This document shows, in pieces, positions 8,558-14,345 of a DNA stretch of 15,305 bases (positions are counted from its first letter, which is position 1; every line of letters begins with the position of its first letter). A program made the translations under genes and the position numbers. Under the pieces are notes generated by a model. The model was not told the DNA's origin. It did no database searches and saw only the letters and a list, made by a program, of their open reading frames with translations. The DNA comes from Candidatus Latescibacterota bacterium (GTDB taxonomy: Bacteria; Krumholzibacteriota; Krumholzibacteriia; Krumholzibacteriales; WJIX01): the NCBI GenBank assembly GCA_030621255.1, contig JAUXHZ010000005.1, positions 1-15,305 of the forward strand. The letters run 5' to 3'.

Positions 8558-8579
8558 TGCCCCTCTATCGCAGGGGGCA
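8558..8579 (-). terminator. Possible hairpin after mglA (weak terminator candidate)
   Basis: Directly after the mglA stop, TGCCCC (8574-8579) can pair with GGGGCA (8558-8563) across a 10-base loop, giving a 6-bp GC-rich stem. The sequence that follows is AT-rich (CAATATTAATTAAATATT) but has no true U-run, so intrinsic termination would be weak. Its place before a promoter-like element supports a transcript boundary here. Confidence 0.3.
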
Positions 8580-9158
8580 TTAGGAAAGGTTGCGCAGAAC
8601 CGATTTGGCGACCGATTTCAAGGTATCAAATACCCCTACTCCATTAGTCGCTACCGCTTCATAGGACGGATAAGCGCGTGGATTTAATTCCTGCTGAAGA
8701 TCATCAACCGAGATTGTATCCGGCAAATCCCTTTTATTATATTGAATAATGAACGGGATATCTTCAAGTTTCAGTTTATACTCTGAAAGATTTTCGTGCA
8801 GATTATAAAGACTCTCTATATTCGCATCATATCGCAAGGTTTGAGAATCAGCCACAAAAACTATCCCGTCAACGCCCCTTAATATCAACTTGCGGCTCGC
8901 GTCATAATAAACCTGCCCGGGAACGGTGTAGAGGTGAAACCGGGTCTTAAATCCCTTAACCTTGCCAAGCTCGAGAGGTAAAAAATCGAAGAAAAGGGTA
9001 CGATCCATTTCTGTCGCGAGTGTAATCAGTTTTCCTTTTGTTTCAGGGGTAACTTTGTTGTATATGTATTGGATATTGGTCGTTTTACCGCAGAGGCCGG
9101 GACCGTAATATACAATCTTGACATTTATTTCGCGTGACGAATAATTAATAAGCGACAA
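8580..9158 (-). CDS. mglA: MglA-like Ras-superfamily GTPase
   Basis: A cytoplasmic small GTPase of 192 aa, the length of MglA. Motifs in order are P-loop GPGLCGKTT at 19-27, switch I around T54 (MDRTLFFDFLP), switch II with the MglA-type TVPGQVYYDASRK at 78-90, the guanine-specificity motif NKRD at 141-144, and ATNG at 170-173. In Myxococcus and Thermus, MglA-GTP marks a cell pole and directs motility or type IV pilus polarity, with MglB as its GAP. The MglB-like gene is 10 nt upstream, so the pair should be co-expressed. The effector here is unknown; the DUF4900-like gene at the right edge and the SLBB export gene are the only surface-related genes in view. Confidence 0.93.
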   Translation of the reverse strand: MSLINYSSREINVKIVYYGPGLCGKTTNIQYIYNKVTPETKGKLITLATEMDRTLFFDFLPLELGKVKGFKTRFHLYTVPGQVYYDASRKLILRGVDGIVFVADSQTLRYDANIESLYNLHENLSEYKLKLEDIPFIIQYNKRDLPDTISVDDLQQELNPRAYPSYEAVATNGVGVFDTLKSVAKSVLRNLS

Positions 9159-9168
9159 TAGTGTCCCC

Positions 9169-9672
9169 CTAATCAGAAAACAAGCTGTCTATTTCAAACT
9201 CGGCTTCAGCAGTGAATTCTTCGCCGAACTCCGACTCTGTATACTCCTCATTCTCATACTCAAGTTTCTCATATAGCCTTCTGATAACTACTCCCAAACC
9301 TTCAACAGCTTTTCTTGTTCTCAATCTCACAAGCCCGAGAGTTGTCTTTTTATCGAAGAGGATAACGAGGATAATATCCCTCTCAACCCTCGAAAGATAC
9401 ATACTTTCATTGCTTCCCTGATGATATAATGTAGAAAAATCTTTTTCCCCGACAAGCTTGGCCAATTGGGCATTCGCCTCAAAATCAGCGGCGCACAAAG
9501 AGGCAAAACTATAAAGATCAAATTGTGGCTGCTGACCAACACTGGATATCAGTTGACCGGTTTTATCCAGGAGTAAAATACTTTTCGAATTCGAGTTATC
9601 CAGAAGTTCCTCAAGGGTTGTGTTTATCGCCCAATAATCCTTTTCGAATACTTTCCAGTTAGCTTTTACCAT
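9169..9672 (-). CDS. mglB: Roadblock/LC7-domain protein, MglB-like
   Basis: A 167-aa protein with one Roadblock/LC7 fold (about residues 12-125): an N-terminal helix (TLEELLDN), then strand SILLLDKTGQLISSVG, a helix with the alanine-rich FASLCAADFEANAQLAKL, and the paired strands MYLSRVERDIILVILFD plus TLGLVRLRTRKAV. This is the pattern of MglB, which dimerises and stimulates GTP hydrolysis by MglA. The C-terminal about 30 residues are strongly acidic (runs of E, with EFGEEF and EAEFEI) and probably disordered. It starts at ATG 9672, 26 nt after the recR stop, with GGGAG upstream, and ends 10 nt before mglA. The MglB role is inferred from pairing with MglA; Roadblock proteins also act as generic GTPase regulators. 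Confidence 0.85.
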   Translation of the reverse strand: MVKANWKVFEKDYWAINTTLEELLDNSNSKSILLLDKTGQLISSVGQQPQFDLYSFASLCAADFEANAQLAKLVGEKDFSTLYHQGSNESMYLSRVERDIILVILFDKKTTLGLVRLRTRKAVEGLGVVIRRLYEKLEYENEEYTESEFGEEFTAEAEFEIDSLFSD

Positions 9673-9698
9673 CGTATTAGTTGCTCCCTGACCAGCAG

Positions 9699-10298
9699 TT
9701 AAATCGGCTCTCTCGACTCAATGGCCTTTGATAGAGTGTTGCCATCGATATACTCGAGTGTACTACCCAGTGGGATTCCCCTGGCCGGTCTTGTAATTTT
9801 GACATCACAATTTTTTAACAATTCACTTATATACAAAGCAGTTGTGTCACCTTCTACACTTGGGTTTGTCGCAATAATCAACTCTTCAATTCCTTCTCTT
9901 TTAACCCTGTCTTTTAACCCTTCCAGATTCAATTTTTCAGGTCCTACTCCATCCAGCGGAGAAAGGACTCCATGCAAAACATGGTAACGACCCCGGAATC
10001 GACCGGTTCTTTCAAAAACGTAAAGGTCGGCCGGCCGTTCAACGACGCAAACGAGGCTGTCTTCTCTTGAGGAATCTTTGCAGATTCCACAGATTTCGCT
10101 TTCTGCAAGATTTCCACAGATTGCGCAGAACCTGACTTTTTCTTTGGCCCGCAATAGTACTTCGGCAAAACCTTTGACCTCCTCACTTCCCATATACAGT
10201 ATCGCAAAAGCAAGCCTTCGCGCTGTCTTTTCACCGATTCCGGGCATACTTTTAAAATAATCCATTAACGCCCTCAGAATCGGAAGCTCATAACTCAT
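9699..10298 (-). CDS. recR: Recombination mediator protein RecR
   Basis: A 199-aa protein, standard length. The N-terminal helix-hairpin-helix region contains SMPGIGEKTARRLA at 17-30. The four-cysteine zinc site is complete at C58, C61, C70 and C73. A Toprim domain follows (CVVERPADLYVFE at 84-96, then NPSVEGDTTA at 145-154), and the C-terminal ARGIPLGSTLEYID (172-185) is characteristic. With RecO (and RecF) it loads RecA on SSB-coated gaps. ATG 10298 has a GGGGGGAAGG stretch just upstream. The dnaX-ybaB-recR order is conserved across many bacteria and supports the call; the 91-nt gap after ybaB has no convincing promoter or terminator. Confidence 0.98.
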   Translation of the reverse strand: MSYELPILRALMDYFKSMPGIGEKTARRLAFAILYMGSEEVKGFAEVLLRAKEKVRFCAICGNLAESEICGICKDSSREDSLVCVVERPADLYVFERTGRFRGRYHVLHGVLSPLDGVGPEKLNLEGLKDRVKREGIEELIIATNPSVEGDTTALYISELLKNCDVKITRPARGIPLGSTLEYIDGNTLSKAIESREPI

Positions 10299-10389
10299 TG
10301 CCTTCCCCCCTGTTTGTATGCAAAAACCTTGCCTTAAACCCGGAATAATTAAAAAGATTTTCTACTATACCCTACATAGCGGTGAACAA

Positions 10390-10701
10390 TTAAAAAAGGC
10401 CCGGAAGCGAAATTCCACCTGTCAGAGAACCCATTTGATCCTTTATCATATCATCAATTTTTCTACGCGCCTCATTTAAGGCAGCAACAACAAGCTCTTC
10501 AAGCATTTCAACATCTTCAGGATTAACAACTTCCGGATCTATAGTGACCGACACCACTTCGTGGCTACCGTTCATAACAACTTTAACCATCCCGCCCCCG
10601 GCGGAAGTCTCTATTATTTTGTCTGATAACTCTTCCTGCATCCGGGCAATCTTTTGTTGAACTTGCTGGGCCTGCTTCAGAAATTTACTCATATCGGTCA
10701 T
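10390..10701 (-). CDS. YbaB/EbfC family nucleoid-associated DNA-binding protein
   Basis: A 103-aa protein of the YbaB/EbfC family: small dimeric, tweezer-shaped DNA binders that sit between dnaX and recR in many genomes. Seen here are the N-terminal helix MSKFLKQAQQVQQKIARMQEEL, the turn TSAGGGMVKVVMNGSHEVVSV with the usual glycine cluster, IDPEVVNPEDVEMLEELVVAALNEARRKI, and the glycine-rich tail GSLTGGISLPGLF. Its ATG (10701) overlaps the dnaX stop as ATGA, and GGGAGG lies 8 nt upstream, which favours this start over the in-frame ATG 9 nt later. Translation is therefore probably coupled to dnaX. Confidence 0.95.
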   Translation of the reverse strand: MTDMSKFLKQAQQVQQKIARMQEELSDKIIETSAGGGMVKVVMNGSHEVVSVTIDPEVVNPEDVEMLEELVVAALNEARRKIDDMIKDQMGSLTGGISLPGLF

Positions 10702-12446
10702 CTGTCAGTCCTCCCGTACTGGTTATTTACCCCATAGACTTCTCCATCAAATTCTTCAATCAATCGTTTGGCCATAGGCGTATTTTCCACAAGTTTATCG
10801 ATATTTGAGTTTATTTTCTTTTTTGTGTCTGATTTTTTGCCGGTTTCCTTCTTCTCTTTTTCTTTCCCCCGCTCAATTTCATTTATTTCAATGGCTAACT
10901 TTTTATCATAAAATTTTTCCAGGTGATTTTCAATATACCGCCTGTTTTTAGATTCATTGACCATTTCACTGGCAAAGCGGTTGTGGGAATCAAAACCGAG
11001 GACAATACTCCCCTCTTTCACTTCCATTACTCTCGCTGACATCAACCATATCCCAAGAGTTAGTTTTGCCTCCCTTATTTGAGAAAGAAATATTTCCCAT
11101 TTATCCCTTCCACCAAGAGAAGAAAGAGCCTCTCGCGTACCGTCATCTCCCCTGTCCATTGCTCCGGCTTTATTGACACACGGTTGATCCTTCTCTCTTG
11201 CATCATTGTCACTGTCAGTATCCGCCTCTGGTATAATTTCTATATTATTACGTGTGTCCCTCGATCTTCGATCTTTAATATCCTTGTTCTCTCCATACCC
11301 CACAGAACCGTTTCCAGAATCAAGTTTCTTTAGTAACGCTGATATTTCTACAGAGGACTCCCATCCAGCCGCCTCGGCAACAATTGCCTCAAGGTGGTAT
11401 CGAGGTTGGCCAGACCCCCTGAACTCCCCGAAAGAGGAAACAGCCATTCTGAAAAGTAAAAGTATATCCTCCGCACTGAATCGCTGAGAAATACCGGAAA
11501 GTTCCTTAAACTCAGCTTTTGTAAGGTCAAGCCAGCCGATTGATTCATCCTTTCCAACATCTATAACAAGCATATTCCTGAGCCCCTCCAAATATGCCAG
11601 GAAGAACTCTTCAAGATCAAGCCCGGAAGAAACAACCCTGTTAACTATCTCAAGAGAACCCTTTCTGTTGTGCTGGCTTATCGCTTCGAGAAGATCAATA
11701 ATAATTTGGGAATCGACCAGCCCAAGAATCTGACGGACCAGCTCAATGTCAATTTTCTTTTCCACAGCCGAAACACATTGATCAAGAAGACTTTCCGCGT
11801 CACGCATACTACCATCAGCACGTCTTGCAATCAATTGAAGAGCATCTTCATCAAACGCCAGTTTTTCATTCGTGCATATTTTTACAAGCTGCCCTGCAAG
11901 TTCGGAAAATTCCATTCTCTTGAAATTGAATCTCTGACACCTGGAACGAATTGTCGCGGGGACTTTATGAGGTTCTGTTGTAGCCAGTATCAGATAAACA
12001 TGTGATGGAGGTTCTTCCAGAGTCTTCAGCAATGCATTGAATGCCTGCTGAGTAAGCATATGGACTTCATCGATAATATAGATTTTGGAATTTCCGCCTG
12101 ATGAAGCATATCCAATTTTTTCTCTCAGATCTCTTATTTCATCTATTCCCCGGTTTGAAGCGCCGTCAATCTCAATTACATCAAGATGAGCGCCTTTGGA
12201 TACATCCCGGCAAGAACTGCATTTATTACACGGTTCTCCCCCCGCCGGATTTTCACAATTAATTATTTTCGCCAAAATCCGTGCTGTTGTTGTCTTTCCA
12301 CAACCCCTTGGCCCTGAGAAAAGATACGCATGAGCAAGCCTGTCTTTTTCGAAAGCCTTCCTTAGCGTTTGAGCTACATGGTCCTGCCCGATTATTTCCG
12401 AGAAGGTTTGTGGACGCCATTTTCTAGCCAAAACTAAATACGACAT
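10698..12446 (-). CDS. dnaX: DNA polymerase III subunits tau/gamma (clamp-loader ATPase)
   Basis: A 582-aa AAA+ ATPase of the replication clamp loader. Domain I has Walker A GPRGCGKT at 45-52, the zinc cysteines C64, C73, C76 and C79, Walker B IYIIDEVHM at 122-130, sensor 1 ATTEPH at 155-160, the SRC motif with the arginine finger at 168-170, and sensor 2 GSMRDAES at 212-219. A collar domain runs to about 365. A charged, probably disordered linker (about 370-445, rich in D, R, G, N) leads to a short C-terminal domain. The C-terminal part is shorter than in E. coli tau (643 aa). A slippery A-AAA-AAG heptamer occurs at codons 541-543. ATG 12446 is 34 nt after the SRP RNA 3' end, with a weak GGGAATGGA ribosome-binding stretch. 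Confidence 0.97.
   Translation of the reverse strand: MSYLVLARKWRPQTFSEIIGQDHVAQTLRKAFEKDRLAHAYLFSGPRGCGKTTTARILAKIINCENPAGGEPCNKCSSCRDVSKGAHLDVIEIDGASNRGIDEIRDLREKIGYASSGGNSKIYIIDEVHMLTQQAFNALLKTLEEPPSHVYLILATTEPHKVPATIRSRCQRFNFKRMEFSELAGQLVKICTNEKLAFDEDALQLIARRADGSMRDAESLLDQCVSAVEKKIDIELVRQILGLVDSQIIIDLLEAISQHNRKGSLEIVNRVVSSGLDLEEFFLAYLEGLRNMLVIDVGKDESIGWLDLTKAEFKELSGISQRFSAEDILLLFRMAVSSFGEFRGSGQPRYHLEAIVAEAAGWESSVEISALLKKLDSGNGSVGYGENKDIKDRRSRDTRNNIEIIPEADTDSDNDAREKDQPCVNKAGAMDRGDDGTREALSSLGGRDKWEIFLSQIREAKLTLGIWLMSARVMEVKEGSIVLGFDSHNRFASEMVNESKNRRYIENHLEKFYDKKLAIEINEIERGKEKEKKETGKKSDTKKKINSNIDKLVENTPMAKRLIEEFDGEVYGVNNQYGRTDR
10818..10824 (-). other. Possible -1 frameshift heptamer A-AAA-AAG in dnaX
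   Basis: In the dnaX frame the codons T541-K542-K543 read ACA AAA AAG, so A-AAA-AAG is in the phase used for programmed -1 frameshifting in E. coli dnaX. A slip would add seven residues (E-N-K-L-K-Y-R) and then meet TAA, giving a product of 550 aa that lacks only the last 39 zero-frame residues. An AAGGAA stretch lies about 20 nt upstream, farther than the 10 nt of the E. coli stimulator, and no strong downstream stem-loop is apparent. A-rich lysine codons alone could produce the heptamer by chance. Confidence 0.3.
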
Positions 12447-12480
12447 TCCATTCCCACCACATTATAGGTTCATTTCTACA

Positions 12481-12751
12481 GACCGCGCACCCGGTCTTGT
12501 GAATCGTTCCCGTGCTCCACCAATGAGGTTAACTCCACCCAGGAATCACTGCATCACACAAGAATAACTGTATACCGCTGCTACCTTCCGGTCCTGACGG
12601 GGTTAACAGGTTCCCGTTGCGCAGGTCCTGATTATCAACATCACTTCCCACTGTCGATCACACAAAAACAGCATCCCCTCAACCGGGAATTCAATCCCGC
12701 TATAGCGGATTGCGGGTTCAGGGCACCGCTACCTCCCCATCTAGCGCGGCC
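12481..12751 (-). ncRNA. ffs: Signal recognition particle RNA, long form with Alu domain
   Basis: A 271-nt RNA. The 5' part (GGGGAGGTAGCGGTGCCCTG within the first 40 nt, then AATCCGCTATAGCGGGATTGAA) matches the Alu domain of Bacillus-type scRNA. Domain IV has GTCAGGACCGGAAGGTAGCAGC, with the GGAA tetraloop at 12586-12589 and the asymmetric loops that bind Ffh. Against the common GTCCGGAAGGAAGC form, the pair next to the tetraloop stem is A-U instead of U-A, a compensatory change that supports a functional fold. The 5' end GGCCGCGC pairs with the 3' end GCGCGGTC, defining both ends. It lies 9 nt after tRNA-Ala and 34 nt before dnaX, the tadA - SRP RNA - dnaX arrangement known from Bacillus. 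No U-run terminator follows, so the 3' end is probably made by processing. Confidence 0.95.
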
Positions 12752-12760
12752 TAAAATTTA

Positions 12761-12836
12761 TGGTGGAGATGAGCGGATTCGAACCGCCGACCCCCTCGTT
12801 GCGAACGAGGTGCTCTCCCAACTGAGCTACATCCCC
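12761..12836 (-). tRNA. tRNA-Ala(CGC)
   Basis: A 76-nt cloverleaf with encoded CCA. The acceptor GGGGATG/CATCTCC contains the alanine identity pair G3-U70, and the discriminator is A. The anticodon stem CCTCG/CGAGG holds the loop TTCGCAA with anticodon CGC at 12801-12803, reading GCG. The T loop TTCGAAT is canonical. It lies 28 nt after tRNA-Ser(CGA) and 9 nt before the SRP RNA, so all are probably one transcript. A TATATAA stretch lies just upstream, but no -35 partner is clear. Confidence 0.97.
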
Positions 12837-12864
12837 AATTTATATAACATTAATTATCTTACGG

Positions 12865-12952
12865 CGGAGAGAGGGGGATTCGAACCCCCGGAGCAGTAAC
12901 CTGCTCAACGGTTTTCGAGACCGCCCCGATAAACCAACTCTGGCATCTCTCC
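12865..12952 (-). tRNA. tRNA-Ser(CGA)
   Basis: An 88-nt class II tRNA. The acceptor is GGAGAGA/TCTCTCC with discriminator G. The anticodon loop CTCGAAA carries CGA at 12915-12917, reading TCG. The long variable arm GAGCAG/CTGCTC has a four-base loop. The genome continues CCG after the discriminator, so the 3' CCA is not encoded and must be added or repaired enzymatically, unlike its two neighbours. Confidence 0.97.
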
Positions 12953-12968
12953 ACTATATTATTAGTTC

Positions 12969-13060
12969 TGGCGGAGAGAGAGGGATTCGAACCCTCGGAA
13001 GGCGCAATGCCTTCACGCGATTTCCAATCGCGCCGATTCAGCCAGCTCTCGCATCTCTCC
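12969..13060 (-). tRNA. tRNA-Ser(GGA)
   Basis: A class II tRNA of 89 nt plus an encoded CCA (12969-12971). The acceptor is GGAGAGA/TCTCTCC with discriminator G at 12972. The anticodon stem CGCGA/TCGCG holds loop TTGGAAA with anticodon GGA at 13023-13025, reading TCC/TCT. The long variable arm is built from AAGGC...GCCTT. Its first 23 bases also encode the last codons and stop of tadA. I find no promoter in the about 60 nt upstream, so it probably shares the tadA transcript. Confidence 0.97.
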
Positions 13061-13517
13061 GTTTTTTTTCTTCTTTTCTGAGGTTGCTAAAAAATTCCCT
13101 CAAAAGCAAGAGGCATTTTTCTTCTTTTATTCCACCCGTCATTTTTATTTTATAATTAGCCGGATCAGACTCAGAAGAACTCTCCGCTGACCCGCAAACA
13201 GCATCCCCGGATTGTTTTGCTCCAAAGACCACCCTGTTCACTCTTGAAAGGCAGAGAGCGCCGATACACATCCGGCAAGGTTCCAATGTTACATATATTG
13301 TACATCCGTCAAGACGCCAGTCACCCACTTCCTCAGCAGCCTGCTGAATCGCCAGCATCTCGGCATGTGCCGTAGCTACCCCTCTTCCCTCAATCTCATT
13401 GTGCCCTCGCCCCACAATTCTATTATCTTTCACTATTACAGCCCCGATTGGGACCTCGCCCTGACTCAAAGCCTCTTCAGCTTCACCAAGAGCTTCGTCC
13501 ATCCACTTCTGATCCAT
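13038..13517 (-). CDS. tadA: tRNA-specific adenosine deaminase TadA
   Basis: A 159-aa cytidine-deaminase-fold enzyme that converts A34 to inosine in tRNA-Arg(ACG). The zinc site is H51-A-E53 (TAHAEMLA) plus P80-C81-R-M-C84, with conserved N40 and the VPIGAVIV opening strand near 22-29. Length is normal for TadA. The start ATG 13517 overlaps the stop of the upstream lipoprotein gene by one base (TAATG), so the two are translationally coupled. The 3' end is unusual: the last residues (R153-R-D-A-R-A-G159) and the TGA are read from the 5' part of tRNA-Ser(GGA). Related deaminases (cytosine or guanine deaminases) share the fold, but the position before the SRP RNA and dnaX supports TadA. Confidence 0.95.
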   Translation of the reverse strand: MDQKWMDEALGEAEEALSQGEVPIGAVIVKDNRIVGRGHNEIEGRGVATAHAEMLAIQQAAEEVGDWRLDGCTIYVTLEPCRMCIGALCLSRVNRVVFGAKQSGDAVCGSAESSSESDPANYKIKMTGGIKEEKCLLLLREFFSNLRKEEKKRRDARAG

Positions 13518-14239
13518 TATTTACGGACCATAGAACGGGATGGAAAAGCCGTCATAATAGCTCCGACTACTTTGACCAGAACATTTTCGAATGGAGGAGC
13601 CGAATAGATGTCCCTGCCGGTTTCACTTATCCCCTCTATACGTTTGTCATATCCTCCGGCGCCCTGCACCAATACTCTTTTTCCCTCAGTTCTCAAAGAC
13701 TCTAAATAATTCTGATCGGTGGCCTCCCAGAGAATTTTACCGGAAAGGGGACTTACCAGAGATATCCTCATTCCAACCTGTGTCACAGAAGACGCACCAT
13801 ACTCTCTGTAATCAGCTTCATCCTTATGCCATAAATAAATTTCCGGAATAAGAATTACATCTATATCCAAGTACTTATCAAGTGATTTTAATAATTCAGG
13901 GTCAGCCCCTTTTCCTTCAATCCAATCATTCTTAAATTTTTTAACTTCATTGGTTTTATTCGCCTTCACTAAAGCAAAAGAAAAACTCTGTGGAGAAATA
14001 AGCACATAATCAGACATTCTGCTTAAATGTTCCCAGAGAACCCGCTGAGTTGTCTGTTCAGACATACGATGGCGGTCATCCCCATCTGAAATAGAACTGA
14101 CTACAGGAGTTACAAGAATCCTGGTAATATTGTTAGGATTAAACTCCGGATCAATAATTATTGTGGAAGGGTGATTTGAACGACATCCGGGAAAGAACCC
14201 AATCATAATGAATAAAACTGTTAACACGATTTTTTTCAT
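13517..14239 (-). CDS. Predicted outer-membrane lipoprotein, CsgG/GNA1162-like fold (function unknown)
   Basis: A 240-aa lipoprotein precursor. From ATG 14239 it reads MKKIVLTVLFIMIGFFPGC, a signal peptide ending in a lipobox (F-P-G-C) with C19 as the lipidated residue. The Phe at -3 is less common than Leu. The mature part has an early ITRILVTPVVSS strand, then a segment predicting a conserved subunit fold (LDKYLDIDVILIPEIYLWH), MRISLVSPLSGKILWEAT and a C-terminal helix with ENVLVKVVGAIMTAF. This order resembles CsgG/LpoB/GNA1162 (DUF799)-type lipoproteins, which bind partners at the outer membrane; the likeness is by pattern only. AAGGAG 6 nt before ATG 14239 decides the start over the longer frame from 14287. 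It is coupled to tadA by TAATG, although no functional link is evident. Confidence 0.75.
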   Translation of the reverse strand: MKKIVLTVLFIMIGFFPGCRSNHPSTIIIDPEFNPNNITRILVTPVVSSISDGDDRHRMSEQTTQRVLWEHLSRMSDYVLISPQSFSFALVKANKTNEVKKFKNDWIEGKGADPELLKSLDKYLDIDVILIPEIYLWHKDEADYREYGASSVTQVGMRISLVSPLSGKILWEATDQNYLESLRTEGKRVLVQGAGGYDKRIEGISETGRDIYSAPPFENVLVKVVGAIMTAFPSRSMVRK

Positions 14240-14292
14240 AGCCTTCTCCTTGACCGAAACCAACTTACAGATAGAAATCTCGTGCATACTGA

Positions 14293-14321
14293 AGAGTACA
14301 TCTCAGTTACTGCGATGTCAA
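14293..14321 (-). promoter_or_regulatory. Candidate promoter of the lipoprotein-tadA-tRNA-SRP RNA unit
   Basis: In the 106-nt gap after the DUF4900-like gene, a perfect TTGACA (14316-14321) is followed after 17 bases by TACTCT (14293-14298), which matches the -10 at only 3/6. Transcription would begin near 14286, about 45 nt before the lipoprotein ATG. No terminator hairpin with a U-run is visible in this gap, so read-through from the upstream gene is also possible. Confidence 0.35.
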
Positions 14322-14345
14322 TATGGAATATATCGGTGCCGGCTT

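Noticed and set aside
12461..12466. Perfect TATAAT between the SRP RNA and dnaX as a dnaX promoter
   Set aside because: No -35-like hexamer at 16-18 bases (the position reads TGCGCG) and the start codon would be only about 8 nt after the expected transcription start.
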